A stretch of DNA of 64,000 bases from CAYMZZ01 sp046297935 (GTDB lineage Bacteria > Bacteroidota > Bacteroidia > Chitinophagales > Chitinophagaceae): the NCBI GenBank assembly GCA_046297935.1, contig JBKBHA010000005.1, positions 214,782 through 278,781 on the forward strand. Direction: 5' to 3'. Below, in pieces: positions 51,931 to 59,870 of the stretch (position 1 is the first letter of the stretch; the number at the start of each line of letters is the position of its first letter). The translations under genes were made by a program, and so were the position numbers. The notes under the pieces were generated by a model, which was not told the origin of the DNA, searched no databases, and saw nothing but the letters and a program-made list of their open reading frames with translations.

Positions 51931-52223
51931 AGAAGCTTAGCATCATTCTCCATCAAGCAGCAATTTCGGACTTAGAAGAGATTTGGCTTTATACGTTGAA
52001 GACGTGGTCAGTCGAACAGGCGGATAGATACCATGAATTGATTTTCAAGGAAATTGAATTTCTTGCCAGAAAGCCGACCTTCGGAAAGAGTATTTCTGAT
52101 TTAAGAACAGGATACTTTTCTGCCAAGGTTAAATCGCACTTTATTTTTTACAAATTTTCATCAGACGAGTTGGAGATTGTAAGAATACTTCATGAGAGCA
52201 TGGATATACCCAATAGACTCTGA
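51927..52223 (+). CDS. parE: Cassette 8: ParE-type toxin
   Basis: 98 residues, RelE/ParE superfamily: 'IILHQAAISDLEEIWLYTLKTWSVEQADRYHELIFKEIEFLA', 'KPTFGKSISDLRTGYFSAKVKSHFIFYKF' and 'LEIVRILHESMDIPNRL'. Known ParE toxins poison DNA gyrase. GTG start at 51927 overlaps the parD stop by four bases. Cassette boundaries GTTGGCTATA before parD and TACAGCCAAC after parE match at 9 of 10 bases. Confidence 0.9.
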   Translation: MKKLSIILHQAAISDLEEIWLYTLKTWSVEQADRYHELIFKEIEFLARKPTFGKSISDLRTGYFSAKVKSHFIFYKFSSDELEIVRILHESMDIPNRL

Positions 52224-52234
52224 GTCGCAACTAC

Positions 52235-52432
52235 AGCCAACAGTGCATTGGCGGAATGGCGGTGTAAGTGCAGGGCATGGGCAGTGGGATGAGACGTCAG
52301 GTTGGCGTTTTCCGCAAACGGATATCAATTTGACCATTGAATATGAAGTCAACTTTTGAAACTTTAATCAACCCAGGCTCTGGCGGACAAGTGCATGGAT
52401 AGCGCCACTTCGCTAATGCGTAAACGTTGGGC
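52235..52432 (+). repeat. attC-like cassette site 8
   Basis: 198 bp. Opening box AGCCAAC (52235-52241), inner GCATTGGCG against CGCTAATGC (8 of 9), closing box GTTGGGC (52426-52432), which fits the classical GTTRRRY. Confidence 0.85.
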
Positions 52433-52456
52433 GAAATCACTTAGCATCATACTGAC

Positions 52457-53074
52457 GTGAGAAATTATCTTGCTATCTCAGTTATTTTTCTTTTTCTTCT
52501 TGCATGCATTAGGCGAGAAAAGGCTGTTGAAAAGTTCTGCGTAGTTAATTATGATAGTTTATTGAACAAGTTGGACACGTCACGACTCGAAATCGAATCA
52601 TTTGGACAGGACTCAATTGAAGTAAGAGATACGTCTGTAAAGAGCGGAGAGGGGAGTGTTTTTCATTTTGATTCTAAAGGTAGGTTGGGACTATATGCTT
52701 TTATGGTTGACTGGCCTCTTTCGAATTTTATGATCCTCTATGATTCAACTGGACGAAAACAGCGTATCCAAGAGGACGAAGTTGTACGATGGCAGTATTT
52801 TAAGTCCAAAACGGATTCAAGTATAAAACTTACAGTGCTTCTCTGTGCGGTTGACCGTAATTATGGGAATTTAAAATTATCTGCCGGCGCCTATTGCGAC
52901 TCAAGCATTAATCTTTTCGAAACAATCTATTTTAAAATAATCTACTTTAAGTCATCTGTGCCTGTTGACAAAAAATCAGACAGTATAAAAATATATTTAA
53001 GAGGAGAAGCAATGGAAAAGTGTACAGGGGATAGATTTTTCTTTATAGATTCGACAATGATTGGACTCAATTAG
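52457..53074 (+). CDS. Cassette 9: small lipoprotein, unknown family
   Basis: 205 residues from GTG 52457. Lipoprotein signal MRNYLAISVIFLFLLAC (Cys 17). The mature part is beta-rich with 'GSVFHFDSKGRLGLYAFMVDW' and 'LYDSTGRKQRI', recalling YD/toxin-like repeat style, but no family is recognised. Its stop lies at the edge of the end box: GTTGGGCGAAATC before and GATTTCGCCCAAC after are exact complements over 13 bases, the longest in the array. Confidence 0.75.
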   Translation: MRNYLAISVIFLFLLACIRREKAVEKFCVVNYDSLLNKLDTSRLEIESFGQDSIEVRDTSVKSGEGSVFHFDSKGRLGLYAFMVDWPLSNFMILYDSTGRKQRIQEDEVVRWQYFKSKTDSSIKLTVLLCAVDRNYGNLKLSAGAYCDSSINLFETIYFKIIYFKSSVPVDKKSDSIKIYLRGEAMEKCTGDRFFFIDSTMIGLN

Positions 53075-53079
53075 ATTTC

Positions 53080-53296
53080 GCCCAACAGGCAGTTTTACTT
53101 CAGCAGCGGGCGACGAACATATCCTTACCGTGGTGCTACTATCAGCTACATACCTGCCTGCCGGCAGGCAGGTCCGGCTGACCGTGCACAGATGAGCAAA
53201 GGAATATTTTTTCAACTTTTGTAAATTACATCGGCTGCAGCTCCGGGTTGGACATTTTCAAAATACCCGCCGAACACAAAGCTGTGGCCGGTGTAC
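53080..53296 (+). repeat. attC-like cassette site 9 (with palindrome insert)
   Basis: 217 bp. Opening box GCCCAAC (53080-53086), right inner ACACAAAGC, closing box GGTGTAC (53290-53296), where GTT has become GGT. Palindrome CCTGCCTGCCGGCAGGCAGG at 53153-53172. Confidence 0.75.
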
Positions 53297-53305
53297 GCAA
53301 ACCCC

Positions 53306-53746
53306 ATGAACCTTCGTCTATTAATCATAGTCTTTTTAATCACGTTGTTTGCATCGTGTGGTTCAGAAAACACAGTAAGCACCAAGGATACCAATAAAAC
53401 GAATTGGCAAAGTATCACTTTTCATCTCGAAGACACGGCATTTGTCCATATTCAACACTGGTCGGACTCGATTGAAGTGTTAACGAATACAGGTGACACA
53501 ATTGGCTGTATTATCCGGAGGGACGAGAAAGATAGTCTAATATCGTGGGCCGAAAGGCTTTTGGACGTTGACCCACCGTCACAGTTTCGATATTGTACTG
53601 ACTATGTGGGAAGATTGAGCGTCAGAGTCAAGTATTCCGACATAGTTTTCAAGCGTGTTGATTTCAGTTCGATTTGCGATTGGAAAAAATTCAATGACGA
53701 GACCCGCAAAATTGACTCGATTCTACAAATAGTGCGAGAGCGCTAG
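53306..53746 (+). CDS. Cassette 10: small lipoprotein, unknown family
   Basis: 146 residues from ATG 53306. Lipoprotein signal MNLRLLIIVFLITLFASC (Cys 18), then an Asn/Thr-rich linker and a small domain ('WQSITFHLEDTAFVHIQHWSD', 'GRLSVRVKYSDIVFKRVDFSSICDWKKF'). Family not recognised. Boundaries GGTGTACGCA before and TGCGTACAAC after match at 9 of 10, showing that the GGT is a mutated GTT. Confidence 0.72.
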   Translation: MNLRLLIIVFLITLFASCGSENTVSTKDTNKTNWQSITFHLEDTAFVHIQHWSDSIEVLTNTGDTIGCIIRRDEKDSLISWAERLLDVDPPSQFRYCTDYVGRLSVRVKYSDIVFKRVDFSSICDWKKFNDETRKIDSILQIVRER

Positions 53747-53753
53747 GGGCTGC

Positions 53754-53888
53754 GTACAACAAGAGGTTTGTCGATATGACGGGACAGAATATGGGCTGAG
53801 CTGTGGATCATTGCTCAACCTGTGAACAACTTACCAGGCGACATTAACACGGACTGTCGCCACATCGCAAAGCCCCGGTCCGTTAGCA
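53754..53888 (+). repeat. attC-like cassette site 10
   Basis: 135 bp, among the shortest. Opening box GTACAAC (53754-53760), inner GGTTTGTCGAT against ATCGCAAAGCC, closing box GTTAGCA (53882-53888). Confidence 0.8.
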
Positions 53889-53905
53889 GCAAGCCAAACT
53901 TTTAA

Positions 53906-54082
53906 ATGAAAATGCGTATTTCTTTTATCACATTGTTTCTGTTCCTGGGGTTTTTAGCAGTTGGACAGAAAAAGTATAAGCCAACAATCGCTGTCCTTGA
54001 CCCTTGCCAATTCAATTTTGACACCACACTCTTGGATAATATCGCTACTCTGCTTCAGTCCCGGCTAACGAATCACGGTTGA
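53906..54082 (+). CDS. Cassette 11: short exported protein, truncated by the next site
   Basis: 58 residues: signal peptide MKMRISFITLFLFLGFLAVG, then KKYKPTIAVLDPCQFNFD and a helical end. The frame runs through the opening box of site 11 (GGCTAAC, 54063-54069) and ends at TGA 54080-54082, so the C-terminus is made of site sequence. It is probably the stub of a longer gene. Boundaries GTTAGCA and GGCTAAC pair at 6 of 7. Confidence 0.55.
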   Translation: MKMRISFITLFLFLGFLAVGQKKYKPTIAVLDPCQFNFDTTLLDNIATLLQSRLTNHG

Positions 54083-54180
54083 GCTTTGGAGTATAGTTTC
54101 AGCGATATATCTTTACTCAAGGCAGTTCGGGCAGAAGTAACACAGACTACCGGCACTTCGCCAAGCTCTGGACGTTAGCT
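54063..54180 (+). repeat. attC-like cassette site 11
   Basis: 118 bp, the shortest complete site and within the range of classical attC. Opening box GGCTAAC (54063-54069), inner GAGCTT against AAGCTC, closing box GTTAGCT (54174-54180). Confidence 0.82.
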
Positions 54181-54202
54181 ACCACTCTATAGGGCACTCA
54201 CT

Positions 54203-54931
54203 ATGAAACGAAAAAGACTTAGCAAAAAGGAAGTTCAAGAAATTTTGACTAAAGGTGCGACACTTCATCAGGACTACACTGCTCAAATTAAAATTACGAC
54301 TGTTACAGGCGTTCAGTTTAACCCGAGAATTTATGTTCTTCCAGACGACACATTTCTTTGGGTCTTTGATGGTGAGTTTTATCCTAAAGGAAAGGGTGAG
54401 ATTTTTACACGACAAGAAATTGAAGATTATTTTATACTCCGAGAGAGAAATAAAGAGAACAGGAAAATCAGAAAAGGCAACGCTGGCGATAATTGGCACT
54501 TCTATACAAAGTATGGAGCTACCCTTATCGACAACATTGACAATTTAATCAATGACCTGGCCGACAAATTGCATATCCCTAAAGCCCAGCTTGATTTCTC
54601 ATACAATAGCTTGGACATAGTTTCTGATAGATTGAAACCACTGGGAATTGAGGAAACTATGAAAAACTATTACGACCATGTTGTTGCATATATTGGTGAG
54701 GTTATCAAACGAAGAGTCGATGGCTTTTGGGAAGTCAATACGACACATGCGGGTGGAGCCTATCCGTATATTGCTGTAAAAGAAGTTGACCATTTTCACT
54801 ACATGCCGACTAACGTTTTTTGGATCGACATGACACCAAGCACATTCATTAATTTACGAAAAACGACGGCAGATGAAGTTCGTAGACATCCGCTACTTAA
54901 GTTTTATCGGCGGACGAAGAGCAACAGCTAA
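54203..54931 (+). CDS. Cassette 12: uncharacterised cytosolic protein
   Basis: 242 residues without signal or membrane helix. N-terminal basic helix (MKRKRLSKKEVQEIL), a beta-like part 'YVLPDDTFLWVFDGEFYPKG', then an alpha/beta region with 'NWHFYTKYGATLIDNIDNLINDLADKLHI' and 'INLRKTTADEVRRHP'. Family not recognised. The TAA stop (54929-54931) is part of the end box AGCTAAC. Boundaries GTTAGCTAC and ACAGCTAAC share the seven core bases. Confidence 0.7.
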   Translation: MKRKRLSKKEVQEILTKGATLHQDYTAQIKITTVTGVQFNPRIYVLPDDTFLWVFDGEFYPKGKGEIFTRQEIEDYFILRERNKENRKIRKGNAGDNWHFYTKYGATLIDNIDNLINDLADKLHIPKAQLDFSYNSLDIVSDRLKPLGIEETMKNYYDHVVAYIGEVIKRRVDGFWEVNTTHAGGAYPYIAVKEVDHFHYMPTNVFWIDMTPSTFINLRKTTADEVRRHPLLKFYRRTKSNS

Positions 54932-55107
54932 CAGGGAGTTGGCGAAATGGCGGCTTCACATATAAATCCTCATCGATTTATCATTACTCGGCATTATATC
55001 CAACTGACGAACAAAGCCAAGCAATTTCATCTTCGTACCTTTGATCTGCACCAGTCCCAGCTTACATAACACAGAATATCGCGCATCGCCAAGCCCTGAC
55101 GTTGTAC
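54926..55107 (+). repeat. attC-like cassette site 12
   Basis: 182 bp. Opening box AGCTAAC (54926-54932). Inner boxes CAGGGAGTTGGCGA (54932-54945) and TCGCCAAGCCCTG (55086-55098) pair except that the left side has one extra base, like the extrahelical bases of attC. Closing box GTTGTAC (55101-55107). Confidence 0.85.
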
Positions 55108-55141
55108 GCCACTTGACTGAAACTGTCTGTAAATTACAAAT

Positions 55142-55636
55142 ATGAAGTTTTCACTAACCGCTATTTTTGCAATATTGGTCAGCGTGACACTTTGTAACGC
55201 ACAAGCGACCGAAAAACCAAAAATCAATGCGGTTTCACTTGAGTTGGGTAAGACAGGGCTTATATACAACCTTACATTTGACCACAAAGCGGTGACAAAA
55301 AATTTTGGCTTTCGAGTTATTGCAGGCTCGAACCTTGCAAAATATTTGAATGCTGTTTCTCTAGGTGGCGGGGGCTATTACCTTGTTGGACAAAGAATAC
55401 GATTTCTCGAACTTGGAGTGGACTTGCAATACCTGATTGTTGACGAAGTAAGTGACGACCAGAAAGGGTTCGCATTTGTATATCCTGACTACTCTACCAA
55501 AACATTTTATCCAAATCTGAACTTAGGATATCGGGCATACGGCAAACGGACATTGTTTAGAATTGGCTTTTCTCCTGGGCTAATAGATAGAGGCTTCGTA
55601 CCAGGCGGTTACCTAAGTTATGGGTTGCGGTTTTAG
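55142..55636 (+). CDS. Cassette 13: small outer-membrane beta-barrel-like protein
   Basis: 164 residues. Signal peptide MKFSLTAIFAILVSVTLCNA, then alternating amphipathic strands with aromatic girdles ('ELGKTGLIYNLTFDHKAV', 'GGGGYYLVGQRIRFLELGVDLQYL', 'FYPNLNLGYRAYGKRTLFRIGFSPGL') ending in 'GGYLSYGLRF', a C-terminal Phe as in barrel proteins. Boundaries GTTGTACGCC and GGCGTACAAC are exact over 10 bases. Confidence 0.72.
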   Translation: MKFSLTAIFAILVSVTLCNAQATEKPKINAVSLELGKTGLIYNLTFDHKAVTKNFGFRVIAGSNLAKYLNAVSLGGGGYYLVGQRIRFLELGVDLQYLIVDEVSDDQKGFAFVYPDYSTKTFYPNLNLGYRAYGKRTLFRIGFSPGLIDRGFVPGGYLSYGLRF

Positions 55637-55670
55637 CCTGACAAATCAACACGTCGTTGACGAAGGCGGC

Positions 55671-55888
55671 GTACAACATTCAGTTTTGCATAAGCTGGGG
55701 TTGACGAATAAATCCTCATCGGCAGTGCTACTGTCAGCTACATACCTGCCTGCCGGAACGCAGGTCCGGCTGACCGACCACGGATGAGCAACAGAATATA
55801 TTTTCAGCTTTTGTAAATTACATCGGCTTCAGTACCGGGCTAAACGTTTTCAAATGCCCTGCCGAACGCAAAGCTGTAGCCGTTACCT
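55671..55888 (+). repeat. attC-like cassette site 13 (with worn palindrome)
   Basis: 218 bp. Opening box GTACAAC (55671-55677), inner CAGTTTTGC (55681-55689) against GCAAAGCTG (55868-55876), closing box GTTACCT (55882-55888). A degenerate palindrome (CCTGCCTGCCGGAACGCAGG) sits at 55745-55764. Confidence 0.85.
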
Positions 55889-55899
55889 GCCATCCCTAC

Positions 55900-56358
55900 A
55901 TGAGGCATTGTTTATCACATCAGCAAACAAATATTATCCAATTGACAGGGTTAATCGTATCAGGGATTTTGCCATGGATATTTGCCGTGCTTTCCTTTCA
56001 ATTTCTCCCTCGCATCTTGGGCGTATCTTTTGCAGTTATAATAAATGGTTTGACCTTTTACCTTTCTCTAAGACTTTATAAAGCTGAGTTTGATAGAAAT
56101 TTCCTTTACTTGACAAGACGACTAAGTGACAAGAAAATTGACCTAAAGGAAGTTGAACAAGTGAAGGTGTTTCCAATCCCAATTTATTTATACTTCGGAC
56201 ATGCATATATCCTCTCAATAACTTACAGGACAAGTAATAAATCAAAAAAAGTGTTTACAATATCAAAAGCTTCATTTAGCTGGACGCCGTCAATTGACAA
56301 GATTTCTGAGATTAGCCTTTTTCGGGAATACATACAATCAAGAAAGTATGGCAGGTAA
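55900..56358 (+). CDS. Cassette 14: two-span membrane protein with PH-like tail
   Basis: 152 residues. Two membrane helices (about 16-33 and 38-56) are followed by a beta-rich cytosolic part ('NFLYLTRRLSDKKIDLKEVEQVKVFP', 'YILSITYRTSNKSKKVFTISK'), the layout of small bacterial PH-domain membrane proteins. The TAA stop falls in the end box AGGTAAG. Boundaries GTTACCTGCCAT and ATGGCAGGTAAG agree at 11 of 12. Confidence 0.7.
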   Translation: MRHCLSHQQTNIIQLTGLIVSGILPWIFAVLSFQFLPRILGVSFAVIINGLTFYLSLRLYKAEFDRNFLYLTRRLSDKKIDLKEVEQVKVFPIPIYLYFGHAYILSITYRTSNKSKKVFTISKASFSWTPSIDKISEISLFREYIQSRKYGR

Positions 56359-56568
56359 GATGAGGTTTGCTACTATGCTGGCTGACGAATAAACCTTCAT
56401 CTTTTTGCCTGCCTGCCGGCAGGCAGGTTCGCTATCAGCAGCGATTCGGGCAGACAGAATTCTATTCAGCTTTTGTTCTTAACTTCAACATCATTATTTC
56501 TATTGGGCTTCAGTTACGGGCTGGACGTTAAACAATCTCGGCACGGCAGCAAGCCCTGAACGTTGCCA
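56353..56568 (+). repeat. attC-like cassette site 14 (with palindrome insert)
   Basis: 216 bp. Opening box AGGTAAG (56353-56359; AAC changed to AAG), inner TTTGCT against AGCAAG, closing box GTTGCCA (56562-56568). Palindrome at 56408-56427. Confidence 0.78.
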
Positions 56569-56584
56569 GTAATTGTATCAGACC

Positions 56585-57409
56585 ATGCGTAGATTGACAA
56601 TTCTTTTTCTACTGATTCTTTTGAGCGGACTTGTTAGATCACAAAATATCTTTTCTGCTTTACAATTGAATGCAGAACGAGAGTATAAAACCAAACGACC
56701 AAAAAAAATTATTGAGACAAATATGTTCTTTAATTCAAGTGGCAAACAGGTCGACAAAAACATCAAAACGTTTGATGAAGCGGGCATGCTTTTAACAGAA
56801 GAGCGATATGACGACAAAGGTACTTTGAAAGCAAGGTTAACGTATACCAACGACACAGTTCACAGAATTAAATTGGCAAGGGTTTTCGAGAGGTGGACAC
56901 AGTTTGGCTATTCAAAAGAAACTGCTTTTTATTCCTATGACACAAATTTCATTTTGATTGGTACGACTGACAAGGACGCGAATGGAAATATCGTTCGCCA
57001 AACCAATCTTGTATGTAATGAAAAGGGACATCCAATCGAATTGTCACTATTCGATGGCAATGGAAATTCTTTTGGTAAAGAGACAGCCACTTATTTATAT
57101 GACAAAAATAAAGTCGTGACCTATGTTGTGTCAAATGACGGCAGAGTTTTATCCACCGACACCGTAAAAATCAGCTTTATACAAGCAAGCAAGTTTCCGG
57201 GAGAAAAAGAGGTTTATAACGTAAGTGGCGATTTAACACGCTGGACAGGACGAAGCTTGAACGGCGCTGAAACCATTTTTGAAGAAGAATATACTTATGA
57301 CAGTTTTGGCAACTGCACAGAGAAGAGAATTTTTAGAGTGACAGTTAAAGGAAACGGAAAGCGCAAACGTGAGAAAGACAGAGTATTTAAAAAGGAATAT
57401 TCGTATTGA
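56585..57409 (+). CDS. Cassette 15: exported YD/MORN-like repeat protein
   Basis: 274 residues from ATG 56585 (a TTG at 56573 is less likely). Signal peptide (1-18, LTILFLLILLSGLVRS). The mature part has short repeats of the type 'TFDEAGMLLTEERYDDKGTL', 'KDANGNIVRQTNLVCNEKGHPIELSLFDGNGN', 'YTYDSFGNCTEKRIF', as in RHS/YD-like or MORN-variant proteins; the exact family was not fixed. Boundaries GTTGCCAG and CTGGCAAC are exact over 8 bases. Confidence 0.72.
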   Translation: MRRLTILFLLILLSGLVRSQNIFSALQLNAEREYKTKRPKKIIETNMFFNSSGKQVDKNIKTFDEAGMLLTEERYDDKGTLKARLTYTNDTVHRIKLARVFERWTQFGYSKETAFYSYDTNFILIGTTDKDANGNIVRQTNLVCNEKGHPIELSLFDGNGNSFGKETATYLYDKNKVVTYVVSNDGRVLSTDTVKISFIQASKFPGEKEVYNVSGDLTRWTGRSLNGAETIFEEEYTYDSFGNCTEKRIFRVTVKGNGKRKREKDRVFKKEYSY

Positions 57410-57420
57410 CAAATGGCTGC

Positions 57421-57619
57421 TGGCAACAAGCGATTTGGCGGCAGTGGGGAGACGACAATATATTCTCAACTTGTGTGCTACTATCATCAGCATATTTAGC
57501 AGGGGTAACATTAACAAACTTTCACTGTAAAATTGAACATCGGTAACTTTAATCGGCGCCATTTGTGGGCTGACAGTATTTTGAATGCCCGCCCGACCGC
57601 CAAGCCGAAACCGTTGTGC
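57421..57619 (+). repeat. attC-like cassette site 15
   Basis: 199 bp. Opening box TGGCAAC (57421-57427), inner TTGGCGG (57435-57441) exactly against CCGCCAA (57597-57603), closing box GTTGTGC (57613-57619). Confidence 0.85.
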
Positions 57620-57668
57620 GGCATTTTAAAAAGACATACAGCTTCGAAATATCATACGGCATTGAATA

Positions 57669-58139
57669 ATGACGACTCACTTTAATTATTGGCTGACGGG
57701 GCCTGGTTGGGCTGAGGTTTTTTTTACAAGCGACAATCATAGTGTTAGGTTTGAACTCTCCTACTTGAGCGATCCTCTGGCTGACTTATTCGAGGGACTT
57801 TGCAGATTGATAAGTAACCAGACAAATATTGAAAGAATTGCATTTTTTGATGAGCCTGGAGAACACTCCTTAGTTATTTCAAAAATTGCTGATGATGAAA
57901 TTAAAATTGAAATATTTTGGGATAAAGAAAAAGATGGAATTAACGAAACCGATAAATCGCAAGAAACAGGTGGGTTAATATACTCAGATAGGGACACTTT
58001 AAGAAATCTGGCATTGGTAATTTGTAACGGTATTGACGGTTTGCTGGAACGACACACATTGATAGACTATAAAGAGAAGTGGGTTTCGTATGACTTTCCG
58101 TTGGAAGAATACAAAAAATTACAGCTACTACTCAATTGA
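57669..58139 (+). CDS. Cassette 16: uncharacterised cytosolic protein
   Basis: 156 residues, acidic, no signal. 'NYWLTGPGWAEVFFTSDNHSVRFELSYLSDPLADLFEGLCRLI' suggests a small alpha/beta domain; resembles orphan immunity-type proteins in size and composition, but no family was recognised. Boundaries GTTGTGCGG and CCGCACAAC are exact over 9 bases. Confidence 0.7.
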   Translation: MTTHFNYWLTGPGWAEVFFTSDNHSVRFELSYLSDPLADLFEGLCRLISNQTNIERIAFFDEPGEHSLVISKIADDEIKIEIFWDKEKDGINETDKSQETGGLIYSDRDTLRNLALVICNGIDGLLERHTLIDYKEKWVSYDFPLEEYKKLQLLLN

Positions 58140-58151
58140 CAAAAAGCGACC

Positions 58152-58369
58152 GCACAACATTCAGTTTTGCGTCAGCAGGGGGCGTCGAATAAACCCTCAT
58201 CGCCAGTGCTACTATCAGCTGCATACCTGCCTGCCGACAGGCAGGTCCGGCTGACCGAACACAGACGAGCAACAGAATATGTTTTCAATTTTGTAAATTA
58301 CATCGGCTTCCGTTCCAGGCTGAACGTTTTCCAAATGCCCCGATGAACGCAAAGCTGTAACCGTTATAT
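58152..58369 (+). repeat. attC-like cassette site 16 (with palindrome)
   Basis: 218 bp. Opening box GCACAAC (58152-58158), 3 unpaired bases, inner CAGTTTTGCGT (58162-58172) against ACGCAAAGCTG (58347-58357; 10 of 11), 5 unpaired bases, closing box GTTATAT (58363-58369). Palindrome with one change at 58226-58245. Confidence 0.88.
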
Positions 58370-58399
58370 GCCATTTTAAAACGGCACCTTACCGTACTT

Positions 58400-59005
58400 A
58401 TGAGTACAGGAATTGACATCAAATTCATACAGGAGAGATACCAGCAAATGTCGGATGACGAGTTGATCCTAATTGCCACTCAAGACGCCTACGGTTTGAC
58501 ACCGGAAGCTATGCAAATGGTGAAAGCTGAAATTCAAAAGCGCGGGCTGGATGAAAATATTAGTAAAGGGTTAGAAGCCCAAAACAAAGAATACACGAGT
58601 GAAGAAATTGATGCTTACTGCGACCTTGTAAGCAATTTAGCCTGTCCTTCTTGCAGCGGCACGACTGAAAGGCTAAACGCTACCTTGACTGGAGAAGTCA
58701 TGAGTTTTCTTTTCTTCACAACCTACGACAAGAAAATCAAAGTTGGCTGTCCGCATTGCTTGGACAAAGCAAACAACAATGCGTTGACAAAGACCACAAT
58801 TCTTGGTTGGTGGGGTGTTCCGTGGGGCATCATTCGTACACCTCAAGCCATTGCACTGAACTTAAAAAGTAAGCGGACAAACCATTTGGACGACCACAAC
58901 GACTACTTGCGTAGTTTCACCATGAGTATAGTTGGTGAGTTGGAAACGTACAAAGGCAACAAAGAAAAGCTGCAGCAAGTCTTGGTGCGACAAAACGGCT
59001 TATAA
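58400..59005 (+). CDS. Cassette 17: zinc-ribbon protein of unknown function
   Basis: 201 residues. N-terminal helical part 'RYQQMSDDELILIATQDAYGLTPEAMQMVKAEIQKRGL', then a CxxC pair in 'NLACPSCSGTTERLNA' and a second in 'IKVGCPHCLDKANNNA' that form a zinc ribbon, and a short hydrophobic Trp-rich stretch (TTILGWWGVPWGII). The TAA stop lies in the end box TTATAAC. Boundaries GTTATATGCC and GGCTTATAAC agree at 9 of 10. Confidence 0.72.
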   Translation: MSTGIDIKFIQERYQQMSDDELILIATQDAYGLTPEAMQMVKAEIQKRGLDENISKGLEAQNKEYTSEEIDAYCDLVSNLACPSCSGTTERLNATLTGEVMSFLFFTTYDKKIKVGCPHCLDKANNNALTKTTILGWWGVPWGIIRTPQAIALNLKSKRTNHLDDHNDYLRSFTMSIVGELETYKGNKEKLQQVLVRQNGL

Positions 59006-59189
59006 CATGGGGTTGGCAAAATGGAGGCTTAACATATAAATTATCATCGATATATCATTACTCGGGATTATATCCAACTGACGAACAAAGCCAAGCTATA
59101 AGATATATTCATCTTCATACCTGTGATCTGCACCAGTCCCAGCTTACGTAACACAGAATATCGCGCATTGCTAAGCCCTGACGTTAGCC
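59000..59189 (+). repeat. attC-like cassette site 17
   Basis: 190 bp. Opening box TTATAAC (59000-59006), inner GGGGTTGGCAA against TTGCTAAGCCC, closing box GTTAGCC (59183-59189). Its right part is nearly the same as that of site 12, so the two sites share ancestry. Confidence 0.82.
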
Positions 59190-59197
59190 GCCATACC

Positions 59198-59845
59198 ATG
59201 ACCGACCTGTCCTTAAATCACAAATTGTTATTCCTCAGGTTTCTGAAAGGAGATTTACAGCTTTCGGCCTTTGAAAATTTCATTTCACAGCATACAGACC
59301 TTGAAAACGAGTTGGGAACAGACGCATATATTGATTTGCTTACGTTTGATTACAAGGATAAAAATGCAGCCAATCGGTTAGAACACTACATTTTTGAGAA
59401 AGTTATTTCTGCAAGTGAGTTTGAGACTTGGAAATTGACAGAGCTATTAAAAGATTTCATTTATAATCCGAGCAAGGCAAAGGAGCTTTTGGATGAATTT
59501 TATCATTTATACTGTAGTACCTACAACAGACAAGGGGAACTGACAAATGGGTATCGTTTTTTGGGACATCTTGGATTAAATTACTTCTATTGGATTGATG
59601 AAGGTTATCTAAGAACCAAATACGGAGATAAATGGCAGATGGAATACGAAAAGAGCCTAAAGGATATTGAATATTATCAACAGCAACTAAGACCAGTTGC
59701 AGAACGGATACTGCAGGCAATCAGAGAAAGTGAAATAAAGATTGTCGGAAGAGGGGAATACAATATTTCAGAGCAGATAAAGCCTGAACTGGAAACGGAT
59801 AACATCTTTAACCTGACGCATCCTGAACGAAGTACAGGCGGCTAA
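59198..59845 (+). CDS. Cassette 18: uncharacterised cytosolic protein
   Basis: 215 residues from ATG 59198, only 8 bases after the closing box of site 17. Alpha-rich: 'LLFLRFLKGDLQLSAFENFISQHTDLENELGTDAYIDLLTFD' and 'YLRTKYGDKWQMEYEKSLKDIEYYQQQLRP'. Family not recognised. The last residues (RSTGG) and the TAA stop come from the end box GGCGGCTAAC, an exact 10-base complement of GTTAGCCGCC before the gene. Confidence 0.7.
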   Translation: MTDLSLNHKLLFLRFLKGDLQLSAFENFISQHTDLENELGTDAYIDLLTFDYKDKNAANRLEHYIFEKVISASEFETWKLTELLKDFIYNPSKAKELLDEFYHLYCSTYNRQGELTNGYRFLGHLGLNYFYWIDEGYLRTKYGDKWQMEYEKSLKDIEYYQQQLRPVAERILQAIRESEIKIVGRGEYNISEQIKPELETDNIFNLTHPERSTGG

Positions 59846-59870
59846 CAGCGGTTTGCTGGCTGGACAGAGA
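59840..59870 (+). repeat. Remnant attC-like site 18 (left end only)
   Basis: The opening box GGCTAAC (59840-59846) and the start of a left inner box (GCGGTTTGCTGGCTGG) are present. The centre, right inner box and GTT box are gone, and coding sequence of the next cassette follows directly. A deletion has joined cassettes 18 and 19. Confidence 0.75.
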
